This document shows, in pieces, positions 12,216 to 21,862 of a DNA stretch of 64,000 nucleotides. The notes beneath the pieces were generated by a model. That model was given only the letters and a program-made list of their open reading frames with translations, searched no databases and was not told the DNA's origin. How positions within the stretch are numbered: the stretch's first letter is position 1; each line of letters opens with the position of its first letter. This DNA comes from Duganella dendranthematis (GTDB lineage Bacteria; Pseudomonadota; Gammaproteobacteria; Burkholderiales; Burkholderiaceae_D): NCBI RefSeq assembly GCF_012849375.1, contig NZ_CP051684.1, forward strand, positions 5,208,001 through 5,272,000, given 5' to 3'. Both the position numbers and the translations under genes were made by a program.

Positions 12216-12901
12216 GATTTGCCTTTCGTTGGCTTCATCGCGGCCAGGCGCGGCGCTTTCGGCGCGGTGTTCAGCGTGATCCAGTTCAAGGTGCAGTCGG
12301 CACCAAGCGTCGGCGCGCCTGGCGCTCCGGCCGTTACGCCCATGCGCTTGATCGAACAATCCTGCACCGCGAAGTAGCTTTGCTGGCGCAGCATCTGGAA
12401 GAAGTTGAACAGGTCCAGTTCATGCAGCAGCTCCATGTGCAGCCGCATGCGGCTGCCGCGCAGCTCAAAGTCGCCCAGGTCCAGCGGCGACTCCAGTTGC
12501 ACGGTCTGTTGCGGTTCAATCTCGTAACTCAGCGGCGCGAGTTTGAGTTGTTCCTGCGTCTGACGGATCGCATCGAGCCATTCCAGCCGGCGCTCGTCGC
12601 CCACCAGGCCACGCTGACGCAGCGCGATAAAGCGCTGCTGGTAGTTGCGGATGTCGCGCTTCTCGCTGTCCACCTGCGCGTACAGTGACGATGCGGCATC
12701 GCGCGCGCGCTGATTGGTCTCCAGCGTGTCGTTGGCTTCGTGTTTTTTCAGTTGGCTCAGCATCACGCCAGTCAGCGAGATGGTGATCGCCGCCAGCATC
12801 GTCAGCACCGCCGTGCGGATTAACGCAAACTCCGCGATCCAGTACGGCAGCGTGATGGCCGCCGCAGCTTTCTTTTTTCCGGGGACAGGATTCATGCTCA
12901 T
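12212..12901 (-). CDS. PilO/MshJ-like inner membrane alignment protein
   Basis: About 229 residues with one membrane segment (about 28-50, 'TAVLTMLAAITISLTGVML'), a long coiled coil after it ('RARDAASSLYAQVDSEKRDI...') and a C-terminal alpha/beta domain. This is the layout of PilO, GspM and MshJ, which form the alignment complex with PilN-like partners. I chose ATG 12901 because it overlaps the preceding stop as ATGA, like most junctions here; ATGs at 12910 and 12895 are also in frame. A cysteine pair near the end ('VQDCSIKR', 'LGADCTLNW') may form a disulfide. Confidence 0.75.
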   Translation of the reverse strand: MSMNPVPGKKKAAAAITLPYWIAEFALIRTAVLTMLAAITISLTGVMLSQLKKHEANDTLETNQRARDAASSLYAQVDSEKRDIRNYQQRFIALRQRGLVGDERRLEWLDAIRQTQEQLKLAPLSYEIEPQQTVQLESPLDLGDFELRGSRMRLHMELLHELDLFNFFQMLRQQSYFAVQDCSIKRMGVTAGAPGAPTLGADCTLNWITLNTAPKAPRLAAMKPTKGKS

Positions 12902-14472
12902 GGCTTCCACACCAGGTTGAGGGTGAATCGCGCGCGGCTTGGCGCGGCCACTTGCGCGCCGGCCTTGCCGGACAGCTTGACGGACGACCGCGTGTCCACC
13001 GGCGGCTTCTCCACTTCCACCGTCAGGCGCGGGTGGCGCGCCAGCGCTTTGGCAAACTGCGTCATGCTTTCCACCGCATTGCGATAGTCATCCTGCTCGC
13101 TCATGATCTCCGCTTCCAGCACCAGTGTCTGCGGCGCGCGTTGTGGAATGCCGGCCACCAGCGAGGAAATCGGCGTGGCCTGCGTGGCGTCCTGTCCCGG
13201 CGCTGGCGCGTTGGCGCTCGGTGCGTTCACTTTCCAGTCCATTTGCAGCAGGCGGATTTGCGGCACCGCCTCCAGCGCCTCGCTGACCACCGTCGCCATG
13301 CCCAGCGGCGAGCCGGATTGCGTGGCCAGCATGCGTTCCACATTGACGGCCGCTCGCATATTGGCGGTGGTGGTCACGCGCGGCGGAATCTCCGCCATGG
13401 TGGCGCGATAACGCTGATTAAAGCTGGCCGTTTCGGCGGTCAGCTGTTTGCTGTCGCTATTGGCTTCGTGTTCCTGCCACAGGTTGGCGCCGGTCCACGC
13501 CGCGCCGCAGATGGCCAGCGTGGCGCTCACCGCATACAGGTTGACGCGCGCCCGCCATAGCTTGAAGTAGCGTTGCCACAGGCCCAGCGTGTAGTGGCTG
13601 GCCGGCGCGCTGCGCGCCAATAACGCCAGCAGCGCGGGTTCGGCCAGATGTCGCGCGAGATCGTCGACGTCGGCGCTGTCGGTTTTCAGGCCGACGCCGT
13701 CCGCTACCGATTCCAGCGACAGCAGGCGGAACACGGTTTCCGCACCATCTTCGCATTGTTCGTTCAGCGCCTCGGTATCGGCGGCCGGCGTGACCACCAC
13801 CGCAGCCAGCACCTGGCCGCGCGCCATCAGGCGCTGGCTGCTGAGGAACTGCTGCGTCTTGGCGGTTTCCACGCCGATGTTGACCGGATTGCCGTCACGG
13901 TCGATGGCCGGCGTCAGGCGCGAAAACTTCAGCATGCCGTTCTGGAAGTAGCTCTGGCGCCAGCCGGCCGATTGCTGCGTCACCAGCAACAGGTGCTCGT
14001 CATTGAGGCGCAGCTTGCGCACCAGCTCTTCGCTCATCAGCGTGGTCGAATACAGGCCGGCCAGCGGCATTTGCAGCTGTTCCAGCGCTTCCACCCACGG
14101 TTGCACCGAGGATGGATTGGTCAGCGCCGACAGCAGCACGATGTCGTCACGGCGCCCGGCCGCTTCGCGGCCTTGCACTTCATGGTGGCGGAACGGCGTT
14201 TCGCGGTACTGCTGCATCAAGCGCCGTTGCAGCAGCTTGCGGGCGCCGGCGCCGCTGACATGCGGCAGCGTCACGCGCTGGAAGTCTTCTTCAATCAGGT
14301 CGGCCAGGATGTAGGCGGGCGAGAAGCGGTGATGGCTGTCGATGTAGTCCATGAAATCATCGATGCCGCCACGGTTGTTGACGAAACAGACGCCGCCCGA
14401 CAGCCGGCCATTGTGCCATTCATAGGCGCACAGCTGTTCGCTGGTCAGATAGAATAAATGTTTGGTGAACAC
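12898..14472 (-). CDS. MshI-like protein combining PilM-like and PilN-like parts
   Basis: A 524-residue protein. Residues 1-300 are cytoplasmic and resemble the degenerate actin-like PilM/GspL/MshI family, which docks to the assembly ATPase. One membrane segment follows (about 309-332, 'VNLYAVSATLAICGAAW'), then a periplasmic PilN-like domain with a coiled coil. In the MSHA locus to the right these two functions are on separate genes (29523-30467 and 30464-31129). It lies 7 bases after the gspF-like gene and overlaps the PilO-like gene. Family assignment rests on layout and position more than on clear motifs. Confidence 0.7.
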   Translation of the reverse strand: MFTKHLFYLTSEQLCAYEWHNGRLSGGVCFVNNRGGIDDFMDYIDSHHRFSPAYILADLIEEDFQRVTLPHVSGAGARKLLQRRLMQQYRETPFRHHEVQGREAAGRRDDIVLLSALTNPSSVQPWVEALEQLQMPLAGLYSTTLMSEELVRKLRLNDEHLLLVTQQSAGWRQSYFQNGMLKFSRLTPAIDRDGNPVNIGVETAKTQQFLSSQRLMARGQVLAAVVVTPAADTEALNEQCEDGAETVFRLLSLESVADGVGLKTDSADVDDLARHLAEPALLALLARSAPASHYTLGLWQRYFKLWRARVNLYAVSATLAICGAAWTGANLWQEHEANSDSKQLTAETASFNQRYRATMAEIPPRVTTTANMRAAVNVERMLATQSGSPLGMATVVSEALEAVPQIRLLQMDWKVNAPSANAPAPGQDATQATPISSLVAGIPQRAPQTLVLEAEIMSEQDDYRNAVESMTQFAKALARHPRLTVEVEKPPVDTRSSVKLSGKAGAQVAAPSRARFTLNLVWKP

Positions 14473-14479
14473 GATGGCC

Positions 14480-15682
14480 TCAGGTCCTGATCTTGCTGAT
14501 CGTGTCGTAGATCGGTCCCATCACCGACAGCATGATCCAGCCCACCATTACGCCCAGCACCACGGTAATTGCCGGTTCGATCATCGACTGCACCTTCTCG
14601 ATCATCTCCTTGACTTCGCGGTTGTAGAAGTAGCTGACGTTATGCAGCGCGCCATCCAGCGCGCCGGTCGATTCGCCCACTTTCAGCATGCGGATCACCA
14701 GCGGCGGGAAGATGCCGGTGTTCTGGAACGCCTGCGTAATCCCCTGGCCTTCGGAGATCTGCTGCGCCGCGCGCCGCAGTCCGGCCGCCACCACGCGGTT
14801 GCCGACGATGCCTTCCGACAGGCGGATGCATTCGAGGATGGTGATGCCGGACGCGTACATCATGGCGAAGAAGGTGGCGAAGCGCGCCAGGATAATCTTG
14901 TGCAGCACCGGGCCGATCATCCAGATGCGCAGCTTGAAGCCGTCGGCCGCATAGCGCGCCTGCTCGCTGCGCGCCAGCCAGGCGCGGCCGCCGAAGAAGC
15001 CGATCACCGGGATGGCGATCATGATGTACCAATAATTGATGAAGATATTCGAGACGAAGATCAGCGCCCTGGTATGCAGCGGCAGCGTGTTGCCCATGTT
15101 TTTGACGAAGGACGTCAGCTGCGGCACCAGGTAGATCATCAGGAAAAACATCACGCCGGTGACGAACAGGCCTACGGCGGCCGGGTACATGATGATCTTC
15201 TTGGTCTGCGACGCCAGCTCGTCCTGCCATTTCAGCGTTTCCGACAGATTCCTGAACACCTCCGCCAGTTTGCCGCTTTGCTCGCCGGCGGTAATCAGGC
15301 TGGTAAACGTCAGGTCGAATACTTCTGGATATTCGGCCAGCGCGGCCGACAGCTGCTTGCCGCCTTCGATATTTTCAATCAGGCCGGTGATCATTTCGCG
15401 GAAGCGCGGATGGTCGATGCTCTCGCGCAGATCATTCAAGCCGTCCAGAATCGGCACGCCGGCGCCGGTCATCTGCTCCATGTGGAAGGCGAAGTTGATC
15501 AAGTCCTTGCGGGTGATCACGCGCTTGATGGCGATGACCTTGGCGCGCGAGACGCGGCAGTCGATCAGGTCCAGCCCCATGCGGGTCAGGCGCAGTTCCA
15601 GATCCGGCTCGTTGGCGGCGTCCATATTCCCCGGCTGGATATGGCCGGTGGCGTCCATCGCGCGGTAGAGGTATTGCGGCAT
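14480..15682 (-). CDS. GspF/MshG-like platform protein of the leftward machine
   Basis: A 400-residue polytopic inner-membrane protein with the two repeated GspF domains ('MEQMTGAGVPILDGLNDLRE' region and 'FATFFAMMYASGITILECI' region) and membrane segments, the last near the C-terminus ('AITVVLGVMVGWIMLSVMG'). In type II secretion and type IV pili this is the platform that the ATPase turns or pushes to extrude pilin. The start shares a base with the stop of the ATPase gene (TGATG), so the two are translated together. The paralog in the MSHA locus is at 24431-25657. Confidence 0.93.
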   Translation of the reverse strand: MPQYLYRAMDATGHIQPGNMDAANEPDLELRLTRMGLDLIDCRVSRAKVIAIKRVITRKDLINFAFHMEQMTGAGVPILDGLNDLRESIDHPRFREMITGLIENIEGGKQLSAALAEYPEVFDLTFTSLITAGEQSGKLAEVFRNLSETLKWQDELASQTKKIIMYPAAVGLFVTGVMFFLMIYLVPQLTSFVKNMGNTLPLHTRALIFVSNIFINYWYIMIAIPVIGFFGGRAWLARSEQARYAADGFKLRIWMIGPVLHKIILARFATFFAMMYASGITILECIRLSEGIVGNRVVAAGLRRAAQQISEGQGITQAFQNTGIFPPLVIRMLKVGESTGALDGALHNVSYFYNREVKEMIEKVQSMIEPAITVVLGVMVGWIMLSVMGPIYDTISKIRT

Positions 15683-17385
15683 CAGCCCAGCCTTTCGGTG
15701 AGGTCCACCACGCGGCCGACCTCTTCCAGCGTGGTCACGCCTTCGCGCACGCGGCGCAGGCCATCGTCGATCAGGCTGTGGAAACCGCCGGCGGCCGCTG
15801 CGTTTTTCAGTTCGCGGGTGGAGACGCGGCGCGCCACCAATTCATCCAGCGCCGGTGTCATTTTCAGCAGCTCGATGATGGCGATGCGGCCCTTGTAGCC
15901 CTGGTGCGCGCACTTGTCGCAGCCGACCGCGTGGTACAGCGTTTGCGGCGCGGCGTCTTCCGAAATGCCGAGCAGGCGGCGTTCGACATCGTCCGCTACA
16001 TGGGCCTCACGGCAGGCGGTACACAGTTTGCGCACCAGCCGCTGGGCGATGATGCCGATGATGTTGCCGGCCATGATATCGGCCAGCACGCCAATGTCCA
16101 GCAGGCGCGGAATGGCGCCGATGGCGGAGTTGGTGTGCAGTGTCGAATACACCTGGTGGCCGGTCATGGCGGCGGAGAAGGCCATTTCGGCGGTTTCCTT
16201 GTCGCGGATTTCGCCGACCAGGATCACGTCCGGGTCTTGCCGCATCATCGAACGGATGCCTTCGGCGAAACCCATCTTGGACGATTCGTTGACCGAAGTT
16301 TGCCGGATCATGTTCATCGGGTACTCGACCGGATCTTCCAGCGTCATGATATTGACGCTTTCGGTGTTGATGTGGTTCAGGATCGAATACAGCGTGGTGG
16401 TTTTGCCGGATCCGGTCGGTCCGGTCACCAGGATCACGCCGTCGGGACGAGCGATCATCAGCTTGAGCAGATTGAGTTCGTTCTCGCCCAAGCCCAGTCC
16501 ATCCAGCGGCACGATGCCTTTCTGGCGATCCAGCACGCGCAGCACGAAGTTTTCGCCGTGCGTGGTCGGCTGCGCCGAGGCGCGGAAGTCGATCTGGCGG
16601 CCGGAGAATTTGATCGAGATGCGCCCGTCCTGCGGCGCGCGGGTTTCGGCGATGTTCATGTTGGACATCACCTTCAGGCGCACCGCCATCGCCGGCCAGT
16701 AGGATTTGTGCAGGCTGCGGATCTGGCGCAGGATGCCGTCGATGCGGTAGCGGATGCGCAGGAACGATTGCTCCGGCTCGAAGTGCAGGTCGGAGGCGCT
16801 GTTTTGCACGGCGTCGGCCAGAATGGCGTCGATCAGCCGCACCATCGGCTGGCTGTATTCGTCCGAGGTGCTGCCGATGCTGGCGTAATTGACTTCGCCG
16901 GTTTCGATTTCGTGCAGGATGCCGTCGATCGACAGTTCGAAGCCGTAATACTGGTCGATGGCGCGCGAGATGTCGGATTCGTTGACCAGCAGCGGCGTAA
17001 TGGTGATGCCCTTGACCAGCATGGCGCTGATCTGGTCCAGCGCGACGATGTTGCTGGTGTCGGACATGGCCAGGATCAGATTATCGGTGGCGCGCTCGTA
17101 GACGATCGGGAACACGCGATAGCGCTTGGCCACTTCCTTGGGAATCAGCTTGAGGGCGATGGCGTCCACCACCAGGCTGTTGAGGTCCGCGCTCTGGGTG
17201 TTGAGGTTTTCCGACAGCGCCTCGCGCACCGTGGCTTCGGTGACGAAGCCCAGTGTGATCAGCAGTTTCCCCAGCGGCTCGTTGCTGCTTTTTTGCTCGA
17301 TCAGCGCGATGCGCAGCTGGTCTTCGCTGATGATGCCTTTTTGTATCAGCAGTTTGCCGAGTGGGAGTTTGGGTTGTTCTGCCAT
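15682..17385 (-). CDS. GspE/PilB-type assembly ATPase of the leftward machine
   Basis: A 567-residue secretion/pilus extension ATPase. An MshEN-type N-terminal domain (two 24-residue motifs at 8-31 and 37-60 with a five-residue spacer) is followed by a linker and the ATPase core. The core has Walker A 'GPTGSGKTT', Walker B 'VILVGEIRD' and a four-cysteine zinc module (CTAC, then CDKC). In this copy each MshEN motif begins Pro-Leu-Gly, where c-di-GMP binders such as MshE begin Arg-Leu-Gly, and motif two ends in Asn instead of Gln. The catalytic core looks intact, so it should be active but perhaps blind to c-di-GMP. Confidence 0.95.
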   Translation of the reverse strand: MAEQPKLPLGKLLIQKGIISEDQLRIALIEQKSSNEPLGKLLITLGFVTEATVREALSENLNTQSADLNSLVVDAIALKLIPKEVAKRYRVFPIVYERATDNLILAMSDTSNIVALDQISAMLVKGITITPLLVNESDISRAIDQYYGFELSIDGILHEIETGEVNYASIGSTSDEYSQPMVRLIDAILADAVQNSASDLHFEPEQSFLRIRYRIDGILRQIRSLHKSYWPAMAVRLKVMSNMNIAETRAPQDGRISIKFSGRQIDFRASAQPTTHGENFVLRVLDRQKGIVPLDGLGLGENELNLLKLMIARPDGVILVTGPTGSGKTTTLYSILNHINTESVNIMTLEDPVEYPMNMIRQTSVNESSKMGFAEGIRSMMRQDPDVILVGEIRDKETAEMAFSAAMTGHQVYSTLHTNSAIGAIPRLLDIGVLADIMAGNIIGIIAQRLVRKLCTACREAHVADDVERRLLGISEDAAPQTLYHAVGCDKCAHQGYKGRIAIIELLKMTPALDELVARRVSTRELKNAAAAGGFHSLIDDGLRRVREGVTTLEEVGRVVDLTERLG

Positions 17386-17388
17386 GTG

Positions 17389-19023
17389 TCAGTGGGGGAC
17401 GGTGCTCAGTTCATGCATGCGCTTGCGCAGCGCGTTGCGGTCGAAGCCGACGGCCTTGTCCTGCGCCAGCGCCAGCGCGCGCTGGTAGTAGCCGAGCGCC
17501 AGTTTGCCCTGGTTCAGGCGGTCCAGGCCGATGGCCAGGTTGTAGGCGTAGTCCGGATTGTCCGGCGCGGCGCCAACGGCGCGGAAGTAGGCTTGCTGGG
17601 CGTCCGGCCAGCGGCCCTGTTGTGCGTATAGGTTGCCGAGGGCGAACAGAATCGGACCGGCGTCCGGCGTGTTGGCCAGAATGGCTTTCAGGCGCGCTTC
17701 GCTCTGGCTGATGTCGCCCTGGCGCAGGCCGATTAGGCCGGCGGTGGCGTCGGCGTCGTTGGGCGACAGTTCCAGCAGGCGCAGGTAGTAGCTGGCGGCT
17801 TTGTCCTTCTGGTTCTGGCGCGCGGCGACGTGGGCGGCGCCGAGCAGGGCGTCGCGATTGTTGGCGTCCTGGGCCAGGGCGGCGTCATATTGCTGCTGGG
17901 CGCCGGCGGTGTCGCCGCTGTTGAAGGCCTGGTAGGCGCGGTCCAGCGCTGGCGCAACCGGGGCTGGCTGCACGATGCGGGTGACGCGGATGTCGTCATT
18001 TTTCGGCGCGGTCAGCACGGGCATGCGTTCCGGACGTGGCGCGGCGGCGGCCTGGATGGCTTGCTGGGCGGCGGCCAGTTCCTGCTCGGTGCGTTCCAGG
18101 CGGCGTTCCAGGTCTTGCTGGTTGCCGCGGCTGGCGGTGGTGGGGCCGAGCAGGGGATCGTCGGCGTCGGCTGGGATGCCGGTGTTGCCGCCGTTTGCCG
18201 CGTCCGGGCCGGTGGCAGTGCTGCCGGCGCCTGGGTTGGCGACGATGATCTGGCCAGCGCTGGTGGCGCCGCTGGTGGCGTTTTGCGGTGGCATTGGGAC
18301 TGGCGGCAATCCGGCGCCTGCACCGGGGCCGGTCAGGGCGATCCAGTAATAGATGCCGAAACCGCCAACCAGCAGCACCAGCAGGGCGATCAGGCCAATC
18401 AGGCGCAGGCGTTCTGGATCGAAGCTGCTTGGTTCGGCAGCGGCGGCGGTGCGTGAGCGCGCGCGCGCGCCGCTGGGAGGTTTTCCATTGGCGGCCTCGC
18501 TGGCGGTTTTTTTGCCGGGCGCTGCGGCAGCTGCGGCAGCGGCTGGGGCTGCGCTGGCTGGCGTGGCGGCGGCAGCACGCGGCGGCGCTGCAGGCGGAGG
18601 CGGTGGTGGCGCAATGGCGGGCGCAGGCGCAGGCGCAGGCGCGCTCGGAGTCGGCTTCGCCAAAGGCGGCGCGGCAATCGGATCGAGCGCCAGGTCCATG
18701 GTCAGGCCGGGCTCTTTATGGTCGCTGACGGGCGGCAGCGGGCTGGGCGCCGGGCGTGGCGTGGCGGCGTCTGCAGCGGCGGAGACTGGCGGCGCCAGCG
18801 GTTCCAGGCTCAGGCCGTCCATCGGCTCCAGGCTGAACGCTGCGGGCGCGGGCGCGCGTGCTGGCGTGGACGCGGGTGCGGAGACGGACGTGCTCGGCCC
18901 CGGCTCCGGCGTCAGCGCCAAAATCTCATCAAACGCTTCCGACGGCCGGTCGATCTCGTCATCGGATAGCGAGTTTTGTTTTGCGCGCTCCGCCTTCTTG
19001 AGCGCCTGCATTAGTAGACTCAT
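17389..19023 (-). CDS. TPR protein, MshN/GspB-like, of the leftward machine
   Basis: A 544-residue membrane-anchored protein. The N-terminal 'MSLLMQALKKAERAK' helix resembles the start of GspB/MshN proteins. A long Pro/Ala-rich cytoplasmic region to about residue 200 and a single membrane segment (207-229) follow. The periplasmic part has a short coiled coil ('LERRLERTEQELAAAQQ') and several TPR repeats (about 355-525). It overlaps the secretin gene by four bases (ATGA) and lies three bases before the ATPase gene. The likely role is to link the machine to the cell wall or secretin, as inferred for MshN. The Pro/Ala stretch is low complexity. Confidence 0.82.
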   Translation of the reverse strand: MSLLMQALKKAERAKQNSLSDDEIDRPSEAFDEILALTPEPGPSTSVSAPASTPARAPAPAAFSLEPMDGLSLEPLAPPVSAAADAATPRPAPSPLPPVSDHKEPGLTMDLALDPIAAPPLAKPTPSAPAPAPAPAIAPPPPPPAAPPRAAAATPASAAPAAAAAAAAPGKKTASEAANGKPPSGARARSRTAAAAEPSSFDPERLRLIGLIALLVLLVGGFGIYYWIALTGPGAGAGLPPVPMPPQNATSGATSAGQIIVANPGAGSTATGPDAANGGNTGIPADADDPLLGPTTASRGNQQDLERRLERTEQELAAAQQAIQAAAAPRPERMPVLTAPKNDDIRVTRIVQPAPVAPALDRAYQAFNSGDTAGAQQQYDAALAQDANNRDALLGAAHVAARQNQKDKAASYYLRLLELSPNDADATAGLIGLRQGDISQSEARLKAILANTPDAGPILFALGNLYAQQGRWPDAQQAYFRAVGAAPDNPDYAYNLAIGLDRLNQGKLALGYYQRALALAQDKAVGFDRNALRKRMHELSTVPH

Positions 19024-20849
19024 GATCCATTCGCCTTCGGCACGGGGTACGGTTCATCGTCAGGTTTCTGGCCCGGCAGCAGATAACGGTACTCCTTGTA
19101 GTCACCGTTGACGCTGGCGTCCTTGATCACCACCGGGCGCATGAAAATCACCAGCTCGGTCTTGGTGCTGTTTTCATTGCGGTACGAGAACAGGTTGCCC
19201 ACCAGCGGGAGGCTGCTCAGACCGGGAACGCCGTCCTTGGCGTTATCCACCGAATCCTGCATCAGCCCGCCCATGACCGCCACCTGGCCGCTGTTCACGC
19301 GCATGATGGACTCCATCTCGCGCGCCTGGATCACCGGAATCTCGCTGGCGACGTTGACCAGTGCCGGATTCGGGTCCTTGACGTGGTCCACCACGCGCGT
19401 GATGGTCGGGCGCACGTTCAACGTTACCTCGTCGTTGTCGGATATCTGCGGCGTGACGCTCATGACAAAGCCCACCGGCACCGTCTGCAGCGTCGATTCA
19501 TACACGGCGGGGGTGCTGATGCCGCCGCTGGAATTGAGCACCGCCGGCGTCACCTTGATCGAGAAGAATACATTGTTGTCCACCACTTTCAGCAGCGCGG
19601 TCTGGTTATTCAGCACGCTGATTTTCGGGCTGGACAGTACCTTCACCTTGCCGAACGACTCCAGCAGCTGGATGGTGGCGGCGATGTCGCCCAGGCGGCT
19701 GGTCGGATTGGTGTAATTGAGCAGGAACACGCCGGGCGACACGTTGGTCTGCACGCCGCTCGGCAGGGTGGTGGTGCCAACCTGCTTTTGCGTCAGGGTC
19801 AGGCCGCCACGGCCGACCGACTTCCAGTCGATGCCCTGCTGATAGCTATCGCTCAGCTTGACTTCGATGATGGTGGCTTCGATCAGTACCTGGCGCTTGG
19901 CGGCCCCCAGCACCACATCGAGGAACTGCTGGATCTTCTCGTGCTGGCGCGCGGTGGCGCGCACGGCGATCAGGCCGCCTTCCGGATTGACGATGACCGA
20001 GTTGCGCGATTTGTTGCCCGCATCCAGCCCGCCCAGGCCGCCCAGCACGTTCAGTTGCGGCTGCGGTTGCTGCGTGCCGCCAGGACCGCTTTGCTGCTGG
20101 CCTGCCAGCGGGTCCACCGGATTGTCGTTCAGGTTGGACGAACGCAGCATGTCGCGGATATTCCGCTCCAGGTTGTACCAGAAGTTATTGTCCGAGCGGT
20201 TGATGACCGAGGTGGTCGAATTATTGCTGCCGTTGCCTTGCTGGCCGTTGTTGCCCTGCTGCTGAAGCGGCTGGCCGTTCGCCCCCAGTTGCTGTTGCTG
20301 CGTATTGTTCTGCACCGCCTGCTGGACCGCGTTACCGCCACTGCCGCCGGCGCCGGTGGTGGAAATCTGCGTGGCGATATTCACGCTGCTGGTGGTGCTG
20401 CGGGCGATGTTGACGTAATCGACTTTATAGTTGCGCCACTCCGGCGTATCCGGCAGCACCGTCAGCGTTGTGCCGTTGATTTCATAGCGCATGTCGACCT
20501 GGCGCTGGATGCGGCTCAGCAACTGCGGCAGCGTCTGATCCAGCGCGTTCAGCGTGACCGTGCCTTCTAGCCCCGGATGGACGTCCACGTTCATACCGGC
20601 GTCGCGCGCCAGCGCAAACAGCAGCGACTGCACCGGCACCTTGTGCACCGTGACGCTGAAAGTCTCGACCTTGGCGGCCGGCTTGGGTGGCGGCAGCGCC
20701 ACGCTTTGCTGCACCGGCTCCGGAATGGTGCCGGCCACCGGCGGCGCTTCCGTAATATGCAGCGGCGAATTGGGGATGCTATGGCTGGCGCAGGCGCTCA
20801 GCAAGACACTGCAAACCACAGGGGCAAGAGGGGAGCTGAATTTTTTCAT
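19020..20849 (-). CDS. MshL-like secretin (outer membrane channel) of the leftward machine
   Basis: About 609 residues. A lipoprotein signal with lipobox 'LLSAC' and a short N-domain ('VPVQSLLFALARDAGMNVDV') are followed by a Gln/Asn/Gly-rich low-complexity insert (about 175-215). The conserved secretin core shows 'VLIEATIIEVKLSD' and the C-terminal 'VAVMGGLMQD' and 'VPGLSSLPLVGNLF' signatures. It forms the outer-membrane gate. I chose ATG 20849 because GGAAAG precedes it; an upstream ATG at 20870 lacks a ribosome site. A 72-base gap separates it from the ExeA-like gene, the largest gap inside this operon. Confidence 0.93.
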   Translation of the reverse strand: MKKFSSPLAPVVCSVLLSACASHSIPNSPLHITEAPPVAGTIPEPVQQSVALPPPKPAAKVETFSVTVHKVPVQSLLFALARDAGMNVDVHPGLEGTVTLNALDQTLPQLLSRIQRQVDMRYEINGTTLTVLPDTPEWRNYKVDYVNIARSTTSSVNIATQISTTGAGGSGGNAVQQAVQNNTQQQQLGANGQPLQQQGNNGQQGNGSNNSTTSVINRSDNNFWYNLERNIRDMLRSSNLNDNPVDPLAGQQQSGPGGTQQPQPQLNVLGGLGGLDAGNKSRNSVIVNPEGGLIAVRATARQHEKIQQFLDVVLGAAKRQVLIEATIIEVKLSDSYQQGIDWKSVGRGGLTLTQKQVGTTTLPSGVQTNVSPGVFLLNYTNPTSRLGDIAATIQLLESFGKVKVLSSPKISVLNNQTALLKVVDNNVFFSIKVTPAVLNSSGGISTPAVYESTLQTVPVGFVMSVTPQISDNDEVTLNVRPTITRVVDHVKDPNPALVNVASEIPVIQAREMESIMRVNSGQVAVMGGLMQDSVDNAKDGVPGLSSLPLVGNLFSYRNENSTKTELVIFMRPVVIKDASVNGDYKEYRYLLPGQKPDDEPYPVPKANGS

Positions 20850-20921
20850 CGTATCTTTCCGGCCCAGCATGATGCAGGAGGTTCTTTTTGTTGCGTTTTT
20901 GCAATTGTGAGTAACATGATC

Positions 20922-21854
20922 TTACAAATTTCGTGTCGCCGCAAGGATGGCCCAGCAAATTCCCCCAATTAACAGCAGCAGCAAACCTCCCAGTACAACA
21001 GGTCTGAAATGCAAGCCGCCGCGCCAGCGGCCAGCCATGCGGCTTCGGCGGCCAAATGGCGATTCGGCGATGGCCTGGCGGGCGTGGCTGGCCTCGACCA
21101 CCTCGGCGTCGGCCGCAAACGCGGCCAGCAGCGCCTTGTCGGCCAAAATGTTGATGCGGCGGACGATGCCTTCCGAGGCGTCGGCGATCAGCCGGGCCGC
21201 CGCCGGGCTGAAAATGGCGCCGCCGTCATGCCCGGCCGCACGCAGGCGGTGGGCCAGGAAGTCGCCGGTCAGCGCGGTTGGCAGCGGCGGCACGTGGAAG
21301 CTGTGGGTGATGCGCTCTTTTAGCTGGCGCATGCTGGACAGGTCGAGATTCTGGTCCAGCTCCGGCTGGCCGAACAGCACGATTTGCAGCAGCTTGCTGC
21401 GCGCGGTTTCCAGGTTGGTCAGCAGGCGGATGGCTTCCAGCGTGTCGAGCGGCATGGCCTGGGCTTCCTCGACCAGCAACACCACCTGGCGGCCGGCGCT
21501 GTGACGGGCGATCAGCTCGGCTTGCAGGCTGCGCTGGACTTCATCGGCGCGCAAGCCGTGCGTTTGCAGGCCCAGTTCGGCGGCGATGGCGTGCTGCACT
21601 TCCAGCGGATCGAGATTGGGGTTGACCAGGTAAATCACGTCGATGTGAGACGGCATGCGGCTTTCCAGCATGCGGCACAGCATGGTCTTGCCGGCGCCGA
21701 CCTCGCCGGTGACTTTAATAATGCCTTCGCCATGGCTGACGGCGTACAGCATGGCGTCCAGAATGTCGCCACGGTCGTTGCCGGCATAAAAAAACGCCGG
21801 GTTGGGCGTGATATTGAAGGGCGACTCGCGCAGGCCGAAGTGGGATTGGTACAT
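20922..21854 (-). CDS. ExeA/MshM-like AAA ATPase of the leftward machine
   Basis: About 310 residues. The typical N-terminus 'YQSHFGLRESPFNITP' is followed by Walker A 'GEVGAGKT' and a Walker B strand 'VVLLVEEAQ'. That strand has Glu where the family usually has Asp (the MSHA paralog has 'LLLDEAQ'). The AAA core continues with 'LTNLET' and 'FGQPEL', and one membrane segment lies at the C-terminus. Relatives (ExeA, GspA, MshM) use ATP to help place the secretin through the cell wall. No peptidoglycan-binding domain is attached here. The start is set at 21854, eight bases after the ABC ATPase gene, to match the family N-terminus. Confidence 0.88.
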   Translation of the reverse strand: MYQSHFGLRESPFNITPNPAFFYAGNDRGDILDAMLYAVSHGEGIIKVTGEVGAGKTMLCRMLESRMPSHIDVIYLVNPNLDPLEVQHAIAAELGLQTHGLRADEVQRSLQAELIARHSAGRQVVLLVEEAQAMPLDTLEAIRLLTNLETARSKLLQIVLFGQPELDQNLDLSSMRQLKERITHSFHVPPLPTALTGDFLAHRLRAAGHDGGAIFSPAAARLIADASEGIVRRINILADKALLAAFAADAEVVEASHARQAIAESPFGRRSRMAGRWRGGLHFRPVVLGGLLLLLIGGICWAILAATRNL

Positions 21855-21862
21855 GGTCACGC

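Noticed and set aside
15778..17631. Long plus-strand frame opposite the leftward assembly ATPase gene
   Set aside because: His/Asp/Gln-rich translation without domains, a mirror effect of GC-rich codon usage in the real gene.
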